The notes beneath the pieces were generated by a model, which worked only from the letters and a program-made list of their open reading frames with translations, was not told where the DNA came from and made no database searches. This document shows positions 24,043 through 32,791 of a stretch of 64,000 nucleotides of DNA, in pieces. A program made the position numbers and the translations under genes. Source of the DNA: Nocardia terpenica (lineage in GTDB: Bacteria > Actinomycetota > Actinomycetes > Mycobacteriales > Mycobacteriaceae); NCBI RefSeq assembly GCF_013186535.1, contig NZ_JABMCZ010000003.1:992001-1056000 (forward strand), given 5' to 3'. Each line of letters begins with the position of its first letter. The first letter of the stretch is position 1.

Positions 24043-24531
24043 TCACACGGGCGGGTAGGAGTCCAGGCGGCGCAGCCGCTGTACGTGGGTCTGCTGCAAG
24101 GTGGTGGCGTTGGTGAGGAAATCGGTGATCAGCGCGAGCTGCTGGCTGTTGTAGCGGGTCAGCAGCTGCTGCTGTCCCTGTTCGATCAGCGGAGTGATGA
24201 GCTCGAATACCCGCCGGACGACGGTATCGGTGGCCCGCACGATCAGCATGCGGCGATCGGTCGGGTGCGGGGAACGGGTGATATAGCCGATCGTTTCCAG
24301 CCGGTTGAGCATGGTGGTGACGCTGCCGGTGGTCAGCCCGAGCCGGTCGGCCAGCAGCCGCGGCGTGGCGGATTCGGGCACCTCCTGGATCAGGATTTCC
24401 AGGCAGCGCAGATCGGTTTCGTTGATCCCCAGCACCCGGGCCACCTCCCGGTCGAAATCGTCGACCGCCGCCTGCAGGCTCTCCATTGCCTCGCCCAGTT
24501 CGGCAGCGCCCGGCTCGGGTGTGTTCGACAT
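24043..24531 (-). CDS. MarR family regulator
   Basis: The 162-residue protein has the MarR winged-helix fold: LRCLEILIQEVPESATPRLL, ADRLGLTTGSVTTMLNRLE and the wing RSPHPTDRRMLIVRAT. Helical N- and C-terminal segments form the dimer interface. It is divergent from an FAD-dependent monooxygenase gene. Two palindromes at 24561-24581 and 24582-24596 in the shared promoter are its likely operators. It probably represses the monooxygenase until a phenolic or other lipophilic ligand is present (inference from family behaviour). Confidence 0.88.
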   Translation of the reverse strand: MSNTPEPGAAELGEAMESLQAAVDDFDREVARVLGINETDLRCLEILIQEVPESATPRLLADRLGLTTGSVTTMLNRLETIGYITRSPHPTDRRMLIVRATDTVVRRVFELITPLIEQGQQQLLTRYNSQQLALITDFLTNATTLQQTHVQRLRRLDSYPPV

Positions 24532-24560
24532 ACAGACTTGCCCACCTCTCGCATCCTTGT

Positions 24561-24581
24561 GTAGCTTGATCATCAAGCTAC
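24561..24581. promoter_or_regulatory. Perfect 21-bp palindrome, probable MarR operator 1
   Basis: GTAGCTTGAT-C-ATCAAGCTAC is fully symmetric and lies between the divergent MarR and monooxygenase genes. Confidence 0.8.
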
Positions 24582-24596
24582 TCGCTTATCAAGCGA
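24582..24596. promoter_or_regulatory. 15-bp palindrome, probable MarR operator 2
   Basis: TCGCTT-ATC-AAGCGA directly abuts the first palindrome and shares its CTT...AAG core. It is 30 bp upstream of the monooxygenase start. Two adjacent sites suggest cooperative binding. Confidence 0.75.
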
Positions 24597-24625
24597 ATCA
24601 GTAGCTGAATCGATCAGGAGACATT

Positions 24626-25852
24626 ATGACGAAAGCACTGATCATCGGCGCGGGTGTGGCAGGCCCCGTCCTGGCGATGGCACTGGACCGGGTGGGTATC
24701 GAGGCGACCGTCTTCGAACGCGATCCCGCGGGCGCGGAACAGCGCGGGTCCTGGCTGACCTTCCAGGCCAACGGCATGGACGCGCTGCACGCCGTCGACG
24801 CCGCCGGTCCGGTCGAGAAACTCGGATACCCGGTCGACACCATCAGTTTCATCACCGGCAAGGGCAAGCTCCTGGGCCGCGTGCCGATGGCCGCCCGGCG
24901 CTCCGACGGCCAGAAGTCGCTGATGATGCCCCGCGCCGACCTGTATTCCGCCCTCGGTGATCAAGCGCGCGAGCGTGGGGCCGACGTTTGCTACGGCAAG
25001 AGGTTCGTCGACGCGACCACGATCGCGGGAGGCGGTGTCGAGGCACGCTTCGCCGATGGCAGCACGGCGGTCGGTGATCTGCTCATCGGCTGCGATGGCA
25101 TCCACTCCCCGGTGCGCGCGATCATCGACCCACACGCGCGCCGCCCGCGTTATGTCCCGGTGCTCAATGTCGGTGGCTACGTTCCGAACTTCACCGTCGA
25201 TGTACCGGCCGAGGAAATGCGCATGCAGTTCGGGACCCGCTGCTTCTTCGCCTGGCTCCCCGCACCGGACGGCGGCACCGTCTGGTTCGCCAATCCACCC
25301 ATGCCCCGCGAACCCGAACATGGTGTCCTGTCGGGCATGTCGGACATCCAGTGGCGGCGTTGGCTGCACGAGTTGATGGATGGCGACGTCGGCCCCGCCC
25401 ACGACATCATCGACGCCGCACCCGGGCCGATGATCGGCTGGGCCACCTACGATATGCCCGTCGTGGAGCACTGGCACAACAACCGGAACATGCTGATCAT
25501 CGGCGACGCCGCGCACGCCACCGCGCCCTCTGCGGGACAGGGTGCGTCGATGGCGCTCGAAGATGCGGTGATCGTGGCCAAATGCCTGCGGGACTGCCCC
25601 GACATTCCCTCCGCGTTCACCACCTTCGAATCCTTGCGCCGCGACCGCGTCGAGAAGATCGTCGCGAACGGCAATCGCGGCTCCAATCAGAAGGCCGCGG
25701 GCCCGGTCGCCCGTGTCATCCGAGATCTGATGCTGCCCACCATGTTCCGCCGTGCCGCCCGCAACGGCGGCGAATCGATGATGTGGTTGCAGGGGCACCA
25801 CATCGACTTCGACGAACCGGTCGCGCTGGCCAGCGTCTCGGCGCTGCGCTGA
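24626..25852 (+). CDS. FAD-dependent (class A) monooxygenase
   Basis: The 408-residue flavoprotein has the group A hydroxylase motifs: the dinucleotide fold IIGAGVAGPVLAMAL at the N-terminus with the ribose-binding acid in TVFERD, the DG motif GDLLIGCDGIHSPVR, and the GD motif IIGDAAHATAPSAGQG. These enzymes hydroxylate aromatic or polyketide substrates using NAD(P)H and oxygen. There is no C-terminal thioredoxin-like domain. ATCAGGAGACATT lies just upstream of the ATG. The divergent MarR gene probably controls it. It converges with a methyltransferase gene eight bases after its stop. Confidence 0.9.
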   Translation: MTKALIIGAGVAGPVLAMALDRVGIEATVFERDPAGAEQRGSWLTFQANGMDALHAVDAAGPVEKLGYPVDTISFITGKGKLLGRVPMAARRSDGQKSLMMPRADLYSALGDQARERGADVCYGKRFVDATTIAGGGVEARFADGSTAVGDLLIGCDGIHSPVRAIIDPHARRPRYVPVLNVGGYVPNFTVDVPAEEMRMQFGTRCFFAWLPAPDGGTVWFANPPMPREPEHGVLSGMSDIQWRRWLHELMDGDVGPAHDIIDAAPGPMIGWATYDMPVVEHWHNNRNMLIIGDAAHATAPSAGQGASMALEDAVIVAKCLRDCPDIPSAFTTFESLRRDRVEKIVANGNRGSNQKAAGPVARVIRDLMLPTMFRRAARNGGESMMWLQGHHIDFDEPVALASVSALR

Positions 25853-25859
25853 GCCCGAG

Positions 25860-26594
25860 TCAGGCGCGGCAGCGCAGCATCTCCAGTGGCGGGTTGGCGA
25901 GCGCATCCGCCCAGAAATCCGCACCGAATTTGCGCAGCCCGGCGTCGGAAATCTGTACCGGGACCCACGTCACCTCGTCGAATCCGGCTGCCCGCAAGCA
26001 CTTTTCGTAGACCTCGCGGCGTGGGCAGGTGGCGACGAACGTGATCGGCGGGTCGAGCAGGGCCGTGATGCGGACGCGCGGTCCGGCCTCGGCCGTCTCG
26101 CCGGTCGACTCGCAGACGAAGCCGTACTTGTCCAGGGGCGGTCCGTCGAAGCGGTAGTCGGGGGTTTGGGCGAGTACGAAGAACTCCGCGCCGGGCGCCA
26201 GGCTCCGATGCACGGTGCGGCACATCCGTTCCAGGGCGGCGATATCCTCCGCATAGCTGAGCAGCTGAACCGCGGTGGCGATGTCGAAACGCCGTTCGAG
26301 GGGCCACAGTTCGGACACATCGCCCACCTCGTAGCGCACACCCAGCGGATCGTGTTCCTCGAATTCCCTTGCTGCGGCTACCATTTCACTGGATATATCT
26401 ATTCCGAGCACCTCCGTGGCGCCGCGCCGCTTGAACTCCCGGCTGTAGAAGCCTGTGCCGGAGGCCAAGTCGAGGACCGACTTTCCGCGCACGTCCCCCA
26501 CCATGGCCAGGAAGCTGGGCACCTCCCCGTACTGCGCCAGCGGCAGGGACTTGAAACCCTCGAACGCCCCGCCGATCTCGTCGTACTGCTGCAC
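25860..26594 (-). CDS. Class I SAM-dependent methyltransferase
   Basis: The 244-residue protein has the Rossmann motif I SVLDLASGTGFYSREFKRRG, motif II acid in VLGIDISSEMVAAAREF, and post-I motifs YEVGDVSEL and FDIATAVQLLSYAED. The C-terminal part (FGADFWADALANPPLEML) resembles small-molecule methyltransferases of secondary metabolism. GAGGGA precedes two in-frame GTG codons; 26594 has the better spacing, and 26600 is possible. It lies tail to tail with the monooxygenase and divergent from an amidohydrolase, so the three may belong to one degradative or biosynthetic theme. The substrate is unknown. Confidence 0.85.
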   Translation of the reverse strand: MQQYDEIGGAFEGFKSLPLAQYGEVPSFLAMVGDVRGKSVLDLASGTGFYSREFKRRGATEVLGIDISSEMVAAAREFEEHDPLGVRYEVGDVSELWPLERRFDIATAVQLLSYAEDIAALERMCRTVHRSLAPGAEFFVLAQTPDYRFDGPPLDKYGFVCESTGETAEAGPRVRITALLDPPITFVATCPRREVYEKCLRAAGFDEVTWVPVQISDAGLRKFGADFWADALANPPLEMLRCRA

Positions 26595-26769
26595 ACTCAC
26601 TCCCTCGTGTCCCGTCCCATCGAACACGCGGGTCAGGGTGCCCGACAATCGGGAGATCGCACAGACCGCCCGGCACTCCCGGTCCGACGGCCTGTGCCTT
26701 CCGACCAGACCGTCCCGGTGCGTAGCCTGGAATCGTTGCCGCGCGGCCCAAGACGATCGGAGGACATCC

Positions 26770-27732
26770 ATGCGTGTCGTCGCACTCGAGGAGCACTTCA
26801 GCCACCCCGCACTGCAAGATCCGGAGTCGGCCGCCCGGCTGCGGGCCAATCCGCGGATGCAGCGCATCGAGACCGATCTGGCCGATATCGGCGAGCAGCG
26901 GCTGGCGGATATGGATGCCGCGGGCATCGATGTGCAGGTGCTCTCGCACACCGTGCCGGGCGCCGAGGCGCCGAAGCCGGAGCGGGCGGTGCGGGCGGCC
27001 GCCGAGGTCAACGACGCCTTGGCCGCCACGATCGCCGCGCACCCGAGCCGGTTCGCCGGATTCGCCACGCTGCCGATGCAGGATCCCGAGCGGGCCGCCA
27101 CCGAACTGGAGCGGGCCGTGCGTGATCTCGGGCTGTGCGGGACGATGATCAACGGAATGATCGACGGCGCATTCCTCGACGATCCGAGATTCCTGCCGGT
27201 GCTGGAGCGCGCCCACGACCTCGATGTGCCGGTGTACCTGCATCCGGCATTACCGCCGGAATCGGTTGCCGGAGCCTACTATTCGGGATTGCGGCCGGAG
27301 GTGGGCCAGTTGCTGGCCATGGCCGGGTGGGGCTGGCACGCCGAAACCGCGGTGCACACGCTGCGCCTGATCGTGTCCGGCATCTTCGACCGGCTGCCCG
27401 AGCTCCAGCTGATCATCGGCCACATGGGCGAGATGATCCCGTTCGCGCTGGACCGCATCGACCGCGTCCTCGGACCGGTGACACCGCAACTGCGCCAACC
27501 CATTCCGGATTACTTCCAGACCAATATCCACATCACCACCAGCGGCTACACCGCCATCGCGCCGCTACAGTGCGCACTGTCGGTGCTGGGCGTCGACCGG
27601 ATTCTGTTCTCCGTCGACTACCCGTACCTGTCCAACCGAGCCGCCCGCACCCTGCTCGACACCGCCCCGCTCAGTACGGCCGACCGGGAGAAGATCGCGC
27701 ACGGCAATGCCGACCGCCTGCTGCGTTTGTAG
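26770..27732 (+). CDS. Amidohydrolase family 2 (ACMSD-like decarboxylase)
   Basis: The 320-residue protein is a metal-dependent TIM-barrel of the ACMSD / gamma-resorcylate decarboxylase group. The metal site starts at VVALEEHF (E-x-H in place of H-x-H). Conserved blocks follow: DMDAAGIDVQVLSHT, LHPALPPE, LIIGHMGEMIPFALDRIDRV, FQTNIHITTSG and the final metal aspartate in ILFSVDYPYLSN. Members decarboxylate hydroxybenzoates and related acids, which suits the neighbouring aromatic-type hydroxylase. CGGAGGACATCC lies just before the ATG. Exact substrate cannot be assigned. Confidence 0.87.
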   Translation: MRVVALEEHFSHPALQDPESAARLRANPRMQRIETDLADIGEQRLADMDAAGIDVQVLSHTVPGAEAPKPERAVRAAAEVNDALAATIAAHPSRFAGFATLPMQDPERAATELERAVRDLGLCGTMINGMIDGAFLDDPRFLPVLERAHDLDVPVYLHPALPPESVAGAYYSGLRPEVGQLLAMAGWGWHAETAVHTLRLIVSGIFDRLPELQLIIGHMGEMIPFALDRIDRVLGPVTPQLRQPIPDYFQTNIHITTSGYTAIAPLQCALSVLGVDRILFSVDYPYLSNRAARTLLDTAPLSTADREKIAHGNADRLLRL

Positions 27733-27742
27733 CGATGGGTGG

Positions 27743-29788
27743 TCAGTCGGTCAGACCCCTGCGGACAAGCAGCGGCTCGATCTCGGGCCCGCGGCCTCGG
27801 AAGCTCTCGAACGCGGCCAGCGGGTCCACCGATCCTCCCCGGGAGAGCAATTCGCGCCGGAACGCTTCGCCCTTCTCGCGGATCGGTGCGGTGCCGTCGG
27901 TGAACCAGTCCACCGTGTCCGCGTCCAGTACCTCGCTCCAGAGGTAGGAGTAGTAGCCCGCCGAGTAGTCGCCCGCGAAGATGTGCGCGAAGTAGCCCGT
28001 TCGATATCGCGGCGGAATCGCTTCCAGCGCAAGGCCCGCCTTTCGCAGCGCCTGTTCCTCGAATGTGTCGGCGTCCGCCCCGGCCAGCGCGTCGGCGCCC
28101 ACGCGGTGCCAGGCCCAGTCCAGCAGTGCGGCGGCGAGGGATTCGACGGTGTGGAAACCCGTGCCGAACTTTTCGGCCGCCACCATTCGCTCGACGAGTT
28201 CGCTCGGCATCGGTTCGCCGGTGTCGATGTGCCTGGCATAGTTCGCCAGTACTTCGGGCTGGACCATCCACATCTCGTTCACCTGGGACGGGAACTCCAC
28301 GAAATCGCGCGGCACCTCGGTCCCGGCGAAGAACGGGTATCGCACATTCGAGAACAGCCCGTGCAGCGCATGCCCGAACTCGTGGAACAGCGTCCTGACA
28401 TTGTCCCAGGTGAGCAGCGCCGGTTCGCCCTCCGGCGGCTTCACGATATTGAGGACATTGAACACCACCGGGCGCGTCTGCAACAGCCCGGATTGGCCGA
28501 CTATTTCGTTCATCCAGGCCCCGCCGCGTTTCGACGGCCGGGCGAAGAAATCGGCGAGGAACAGTCCCAGTTCGGAGCCGTCGGCGTCGAATACCTCGAA
28601 GATCCGGACCTCCGGGTGGTAACCGACCAGATCCTCCCGCTCCCGAACGGTTATTCCGTACACCTGCTCGGCGGCGAAGAACACCCCGTCCCGCAGCACC
28701 CGTTCGAGTTCCAGGTAGGGGCGCAATGCCTCGGTGTCGATCGAGAACCGTTCGGCCCGAACCTTTTCCGACCAGAACAGCCAATCCCAGGAGCGCAATT
28801 CGGCCTCGGCGTCGCCGGCGGCTCGCATGGCCGCCGTCAATTCGGCCGCCTCGCGCTGCGCATTGGCCACGGCGGGCGCGACCAATCGGCCGAGCAGGTC
28901 CTCGACCGCCTCGGGAGTCTTCGCGGTCTGGTCCTCCACCGTGTATGTCGCGTGGTCCGGGTAGCCGAGCAGGGCCGCCCGCTCGGCCCGCAGGGTGGCC
29001 ATGCGGACGGCGAGACGGTTGTTGCGGCCGCCCGCGCTCGCCCCGCGCCCCAGCGATGCCGTCATCACCCGCCGCCGCACGTCCCGGTCGGCCAGTTCCG
29101 CGAGAATCGGTTGATTGGAGACGTTCTGAAGGCTGAGCGCCCACGCCCCCTCGTGCCCCAGCGACCGCGCGTTCTCGGCCGCGGCGGCCACCGCTGTCGG
29201 CTCCAGCCCGGCCAATTCTTCGGTCGTGTGCACGACCAGCGCCGCGGCATTGGTGGCGGCCAGCAGATTGTGTCCGAATTCGGTTGCCGCCGCGGCGAGT
29301 TCGGCATTGAGTTCCCGCAACCGCGCCTGCTGCGCCGCCCCCAGCCGGGCACCGGCGCGGACGAACCGGACGTGGTACTGCTCCAGCAGCCGCAACTGTT
29401 CGGGATCCAGCCCCAACTCGCCGCGGCGTCCATACAGCGAATCGATCCGGGCGAAAAGCTCGGAATCCAGGTAGATGGCATCCCGGTGCGCGGCCAGGCG
29501 CGGGGCTATCTCGGCCTCGATCGCCTTCGTCTCGTCACTGGAGTCGGCATCGACAATGGTGAAGAAGACATTGGACACCCGGGTCAGCAAAACGCCCGAA
29601 CGCTCCAGCGCCACCACGGTATTGGCGAACGTGGCCTCCTCTCGGTCGGAGGTGATGGCGGCCACCTCGGCCAATTGCTCACCCATACCGCGCTCGAACG
29701 CAGGCAGGAAATGCTCCGCACCGATCTCGGCGAACGGAGGCAACTGATAAGGAAGCGTGCTGCGCTCGAAGAATGGGTTGCTCGTCAT
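27743..29788 (-). CDS. M3 family metallopeptidase (peptidyl-dipeptidase Dcp-like)
   Basis: The 681-residue enzyme is a full-length M3 zinc peptidase of the Dcp/oligopeptidase A type. The zinc-binding HEFGHALHG is near residue 468, with the third ligand in the downstream FVEFPSQVNEMW segment. The tyrosine-rich GYFAHIFAGDYSAGYYSYLW, typical of Dcp, is near the C-terminus. It has no signal peptide, so it is cytoplasmic and probably clears short peptides released by the proteasome or Clp. Its ATG overlaps the stop of the O-methyltransferase gene (ATGA), making it the last gene of a four-gene operon. Confidence 0.93.
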   Translation of the reverse strand: MTSNPFFERSTLPYQLPPFAEIGAEHFLPAFERGMGEQLAEVAAITSDREEATFANTVVALERSGVLLTRVSNVFFTIVDADSSDETKAIEAEIAPRLAAHRDAIYLDSELFARIDSLYGRRGELGLDPEQLRLLEQYHVRFVRAGARLGAAQQARLRELNAELAAAATEFGHNLLAATNAAALVVHTTEELAGLEPTAVAAAAENARSLGHEGAWALSLQNVSNQPILAELADRDVRRRVMTASLGRGASAGGRNNRLAVRMATLRAERAALLGYPDHATYTVEDQTAKTPEAVEDLLGRLVAPAVANAQREAAELTAAMRAAGDAEAELRSWDWLFWSEKVRAERFSIDTEALRPYLELERVLRDGVFFAAEQVYGITVREREDLVGYHPEVRIFEVFDADGSELGLFLADFFARPSKRGGAWMNEIVGQSGLLQTRPVVFNVLNIVKPPEGEPALLTWDNVRTLFHEFGHALHGLFSNVRYPFFAGTEVPRDFVEFPSQVNEMWMVQPEVLANYARHIDTGEPMPSELVERMVAAEKFGTGFHTVESLAAALLDWAWHRVGADALAGADADTFEEQALRKAGLALEAIPPRYRTGYFAHIFAGDYSAGYYSYLWSEVLDADTVDWFTDGTAPIREKGEAFRRELLSRGGSVDPLAAFESFRGRGPEIEPLLVRRGLTD

Positions 29789-30795
29789 GGCCGAGACCCT
29801 ATCCCGAAACGGAATTCGAGGAGGCAGCGTTGGTCGGTCAGGTCGGTGGTCGTGGCCAGGGTCAGGCCGTGTGGGGAAGCGAGGGTGCGGAATTCGTCTA
29901 TTCGGCGTTCGCGGCCGCCGAAGATGGCGAGCATGGCGAGGTCGAATTCGGTGGAGGCTCGCCGGTCGCCGATCGGTTCGATGACGAGGATGCGGCCGGA
30001 GGGGTGGGCGGCTTCGGTGCAGCGGGCGAGGATGCGGTGGGCGTGGGCGTCGTCCCAGTCGTGGAGGATGTCGACCAGGAGGTAGGCGTCGGCTCCCGGT
30101 GGGAGAGGGTCGAAGAAGCTGGCCGCGGTGACCCGGGTGCGATTGTCGAGGTCGTGGGCGGTGAAGGTGCGGCGGGCCGCGGTGGCGGTGGATTCGAGGT
30201 CGACCAGGTGGCCGTGTATTCGGGGGTGGGCGGTCAGGATCGCGGCCAGTAGGTCGCCGCGGCCGCCGCCCACGTCGACGATGGTGGGGAAGCGCGACCA
30301 GTCGAAACCGGTGACGATCTGTGGAATCTGGTCGCGGAAGCGGTGTGTCATCTGCCGGTCGAACGACTCACGTAGAGAAGGGTATTCGGCGAGATCGGCC
30401 CAGAAGTCCTGCCCGTAGCGGTGTGGGTAGGCCGCTCGGCCCGTCGTAATGCTGTGGGCGAGTTCGACGAAGGCCAGTTCGGCGCGGCCGCCCGCGGCGT
30501 TCAGATGCAGGAGATCGGCCAGGCCGTTGTCGGCATCGGTACAGAGGTTCGCTCCGTATTCCGTTGTCCGATAACCGAAACAGGTCTGTTCGACCACTCC
30601 GAGGGTCGAGAGATGGCCGAGCAGCAGCCCGAGGGCGACCGGGTCGACGGCGAGCTCGGCCGCGAGTGCGTCGACCGAAATATCCTGCCCGAGAAGCCGG
30701 TCCGGCAGCCCCAGCGTCACCGCCACCCGCAGCGCCATCGGCGTGGCCAGCCCGGCCAGGCGGCGAATCGAGTCCGTGTCGTCATCGCGTCCCAC
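29785..30795 (-). CDS. O-methyltransferase family 2 (winged-helix dimerisation domain plus SAM domain)
   Basis: The 336-residue protein has the plant/polyketide O-methyltransferase layout. An N-terminal winged helix (IRRLAGLATPMALRVAVTLG, GHLSTLGVVEQ) precedes a SAM domain with IVDVGGGRGDLLAAIL, HLVDLESTATAARR and LLVDILHDWDDAHAHRIL, where the His-Asp pair is the usual catalytic base site. GTG 30795 is preferred: it lies 23 bp after the upstream stop, and earlier residues are not family-like. It is translationally coupled to the M3 peptidase gene. A small hydroxylated molecule is the probable substrate, identity unknown. Confidence 0.87.
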   Translation of the reverse strand: MGRDDDTDSIRRLAGLATPMALRVAVTLGLPDRLLGQDISVDALAAELAVDPVALGLLLGHLSTLGVVEQTCFGYRTTEYGANLCTDADNGLADLLHLNAAGGRAELAFVELAHSITTGRAAYPHRYGQDFWADLAEYPSLRESFDRQMTHRFRDQIPQIVTGFDWSRFPTIVDVGGGRGDLLAAILTAHPRIHGHLVDLESTATAARRTFTAHDLDNRTRVTAASFFDPLPPGADAYLLVDILHDWDDAHAHRILARCTEAAHPSGRILVIEPIGDRRASTEFDLAMLAIFGGRERRIDEFRTLASPHGLTLATTTDLTDQRCLLEFRFGIGSRP

Positions 30796-30818
30796 GAAGA
30801 TCCACTGTGCCCGGCCTG

Positions 30819-31064
30819 TCAACCGATTTCGCTCCAGAACTGGTGGCGCACCGCATCCCACAGCTTCGCGAACCTCGGCCACCGCTCCCGGGCCTGCGCG
30901 AGGTCGGGTTGATCGCCGCTGGCGAAGGAGGCCACCAGCGTATCGTCCGAATCATGCAGGGCCGTAATGGCAATGCGCAGCGGAGACTCCACCCGCCACG
31001 TCGCCCACACACCGCCGACCTCGGTCCTGCGCTCGAAGGCCGACCCGTCCGCTCCGGATGTCAT
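30819..31064 (-). CDS. Hypothetical protein, 81 residues
   Basis: I do not recognise a family. The sequence looks like a compact alpha-beta domain: RTEVGGVWATWRVESPLRIA then ITALHDSDDTLVASFASG, followed by a helix RERWPRFAKLWDAVRHQFW. No signal, membrane helix or metal motif is seen. It starts seven bases after the winged-helix gene and ends 23 bp before the O-methyltransferase. The conserved codon pattern and tight spacing argue for a real gene. Confidence 0.6.
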   Translation of the reverse strand: MTSGADGSAFERRTEVGGVWATWRVESPLRIAITALHDSDDTLVASFASGDQPDLAQARERWPRFAKLWDAVRHQFWSEIG

Positions 31065-31070
31065 CGTCGG

Positions 31071-31346
31071 CTACGAGGCAAAACGCTCGCCCTTGACAAT
31101 GACCGCCGCCCTACCGCGTTTCGTAACCCGCCACCGCGCCCTCCCGTAGGTGGAAACGACGAGCCCCCGTTTCTCCAACCGAGCCAGCGCCCCGCGCGTG
31201 GCCCAGGCGGTGAGACGCGCCTGCTCCGAAAGCTGCTGCGCCGTGAGTTGCCCACCGGGCGAAAGGATTGCGAGCACAGCGAACTCGGCGGCCCGCCCGT
31301 TCACGGCGGTGCGAGCGCGGGACGTGAGACCGTAGACGGTGGTCAT
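31071..31346 (-). CDS. Small winged-helix regulator, 91 residues
   Basis: The protein is a single winged helix-turn-helix: FAVLAILSPGGQLTAQQLSE, ARLTAWATRGALARLEKRGL and a wing VVSTYGRARWRVTKRGRAAV. It resembles PadR/MarR-type or replication-initiator-like HTH domains but has no effector domain. ATG 31346 follows TTTGGAGG at good spacing. It is the first gene of the operon leading to the O-methyltransferase and M3 peptidase, and so is probably its autoregulator. Confidence 0.75.
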   Translation of the reverse strand: MTTVYGLTSRARTAVNGRAAEFAVLAILSPGGQLTAQQLSEQARLTAWATRGALARLEKRGLVVSTYGRARWRVTKRGRAAVIVKGERFAS

Positions 31347-31632
31347 GGAATACCTCCAAATCCTTTGCGAACATTCGATTTTGCGGTGCCCGAGGCCGGA
31401 GATCTTGCGCGGCGCGTGTTTCCGCGATACAAGTAATCAGCTGTAGGGGAATGAGTTTGAGGCTGGTGATCCCGGTCCGCGGGGCACCTGGTCAGTAAAG
31501 CATCAAACGGGAAGCGAGTGGAGTGCTCTGCGGCGATCCACTCCGAGATTAAATCGCTCCAAACAGGCTGACCGTTCCATCTGGCCTGACATGACAGTTG
31601 ATTCACGCTAACGAAACACCAGGGGTTTCCTT

Positions 31633-32517
31633 ATGTCGACAGAATCGAACAGCACGACCCTGCCGCGCCGCGTCCTCGGCCGCCGCCTCCGCCAACTGCG
31701 AGACAAGACCAAGATGAGCCGAACGCGCGCCGCTCACGAGTGCGAAATGGGCTCACAGACGCTGTGGCGCTTGGAGTCCGGCCGCAGCAGCGAGGTCAGA
31801 AAGATGGTGATCAACGCCCTGTGCGACCTCTATGGGGCCAGCAGGGAAGAGCGTCGCATCCTGATCTGGCTGGCCAAGGAGTGTCGGAAGGATGGGTGGT
31901 GGCAGTCCTTCACCGATGCCATGGTCCCGGAAGTCGAGATGTTCGTCGGGCTGGAGCAATCGTCCAGGCGGATCTTCTCGTGGCAGACGATGACATTGCC
32001 GGGTTTGGTGCAGACCACCGGCTATAGAAGAGCGATGTGGGCGGCGTCAGGCCCTCATCGACAACACGTCGACATCGAACGAGAGCTCGCTCTGATCGCG
32101 AAACGTCAGGAACGACTTGACGATCCCGAAAACTTCACGATGGTGGCGCTGTTGTGTGAGTCGGTATTGCATCACCGGATTGGTGATGCCGAAGTGATGA
32201 AAGGCCAATTGAAGCGGCTCCTCGAGCTTGCCCGCCTGCCAAACGTATCGATTCGGGTCGTCAGGTTCGATGCTTCCAACCATCTGGGGTTGATGACCAA
32301 GGATTTCGTCTTCTTGGAGTTTCCAGAGCATCCGAACCCGACACTGAACGAACCTCCGGTGGTCTACGTCGAGGGCTACACCGGTGACCTGTACCTGGAC
32401 AAGAAGGGTGAGATCGAACAGTATCGGGCAGCGTGTGACGACATCCAGCGAGTAGCGTTGAGCGAGGATGACACATGCAGGCTGATCGAGGCACTACTGA
32501 AGGAGTATGACGAGTGA
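31633..32517 (+). CDS. XRE helix-turn-helix protein with DUF5753
   Basis: The 294-residue protein has an N-terminal Cro/CI-type helix-turn-helix (LGRRLRQLRDKTKMSRTRAA, CEMGSQTLWRLESG) and a C-terminal DUF5753 region (FSWQTMTLPGLVQTTGYRRA, LLCESVLHHRIG, SIRVVRFDASNHLGLMTKDF, VVYVEGYTGDLYLD). This is the companion regulator of DUF397 proteins, abundant in actinobacteria and regarded as toxin-antitoxin-like or developmental switches. AGGGG precedes the ATG. The stop overlaps the GTG of the DUF397 gene. Composition in and before this gene is less GC-rich than its neighbours. Confidence 0.92.
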   Translation: MSTESNSTTLPRRVLGRRLRQLRDKTKMSRTRAAHECEMGSQTLWRLESGRSSEVRKMVINALCDLYGASREERRILIWLAKECRKDGWWQSFTDAMVPEVEMFVGLEQSSRRIFSWQTMTLPGLVQTTGYRRAMWAASGPHRQHVDIERELALIAKRQERLDDPENFTMVALLCESVLHHRIGDAEVMKGQLKRLLELARLPNVSIRVVRFDASNHLGLMTKDFVFLEFPEHPNPTLNEPPVVYVEGYTGDLYLDKKGEIEQYRAACDDIQRVALSEDDTCRLIEALLKEYDE

Positions 32518-32717
32518 ACATCGACCTCTCCGGGGCCACATGGTTCAAGAGCAGCCGCAGCACTACCGGTAAGGACTGTGTCGAGATCGCACACCTGGAT
32601 GAGGGCATGGTCGGCGTCCGTGACTCGAAGAACCCGACCGGCCCCGCGCTCGTCTTCGCCCCCGGCGAATGGGATGCCTTCGCACTGGGCGTACGAAGCG
32701 GCGAATTCGACCGCTAA
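32514..32717 (+). CDS. DUF397 protein, 67 residues
   Basis: The full DUF397 pattern is present: TWFKSSRSTTGKDCVEIAHL, VGVRDSKNPTGPALVFAPGE and WDAFALGVRSGEFD. The family acts together with a DUF5753 helix-turn-helix partner. The start GTGA overlaps the partner's stop, so the pair is translationally coupled. A very strong terminator follows within 11 bases. Direct toxicity is suggested in the literature for some members but cannot be inferred here. Confidence 0.93.
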   Translation: MNIDLSGATWFKSSRSTTGKDCVEIAHLDEGMVGVRDSKNPTGPALVFAPGEWDAFALGVRSGEFDR

Positions 32718-32727
32718 CACAGCGAAT

Positions 32728-32762
32728 CGGGAAGCCTCTCGGTACCACCGAGAGGCTTCCCG
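32728..32762. terminator. Strong terminator, 16-bp perfect stem
   Basis: CGGGAAGCCTCTCGGT (32728-32743) pairs perfectly with ACCGAGAGGCTTCCCG (32747-32762) around a three-base loop and is followed by CATTTTCC. It ends the DUF397 transcript and may also serve the convergent GlxA-type gene. Confidence 0.92.
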
Positions 32763-32791
32763 CATTTTCCGGTGTCATGTTCAATACCCAA

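Noticed and set aside
24852..25046. Several short minus-strand frames within the FAD monooxygenase.
   Set aside because: They are shadows of a conserved flavoprotein with all its motifs on the plus strand.
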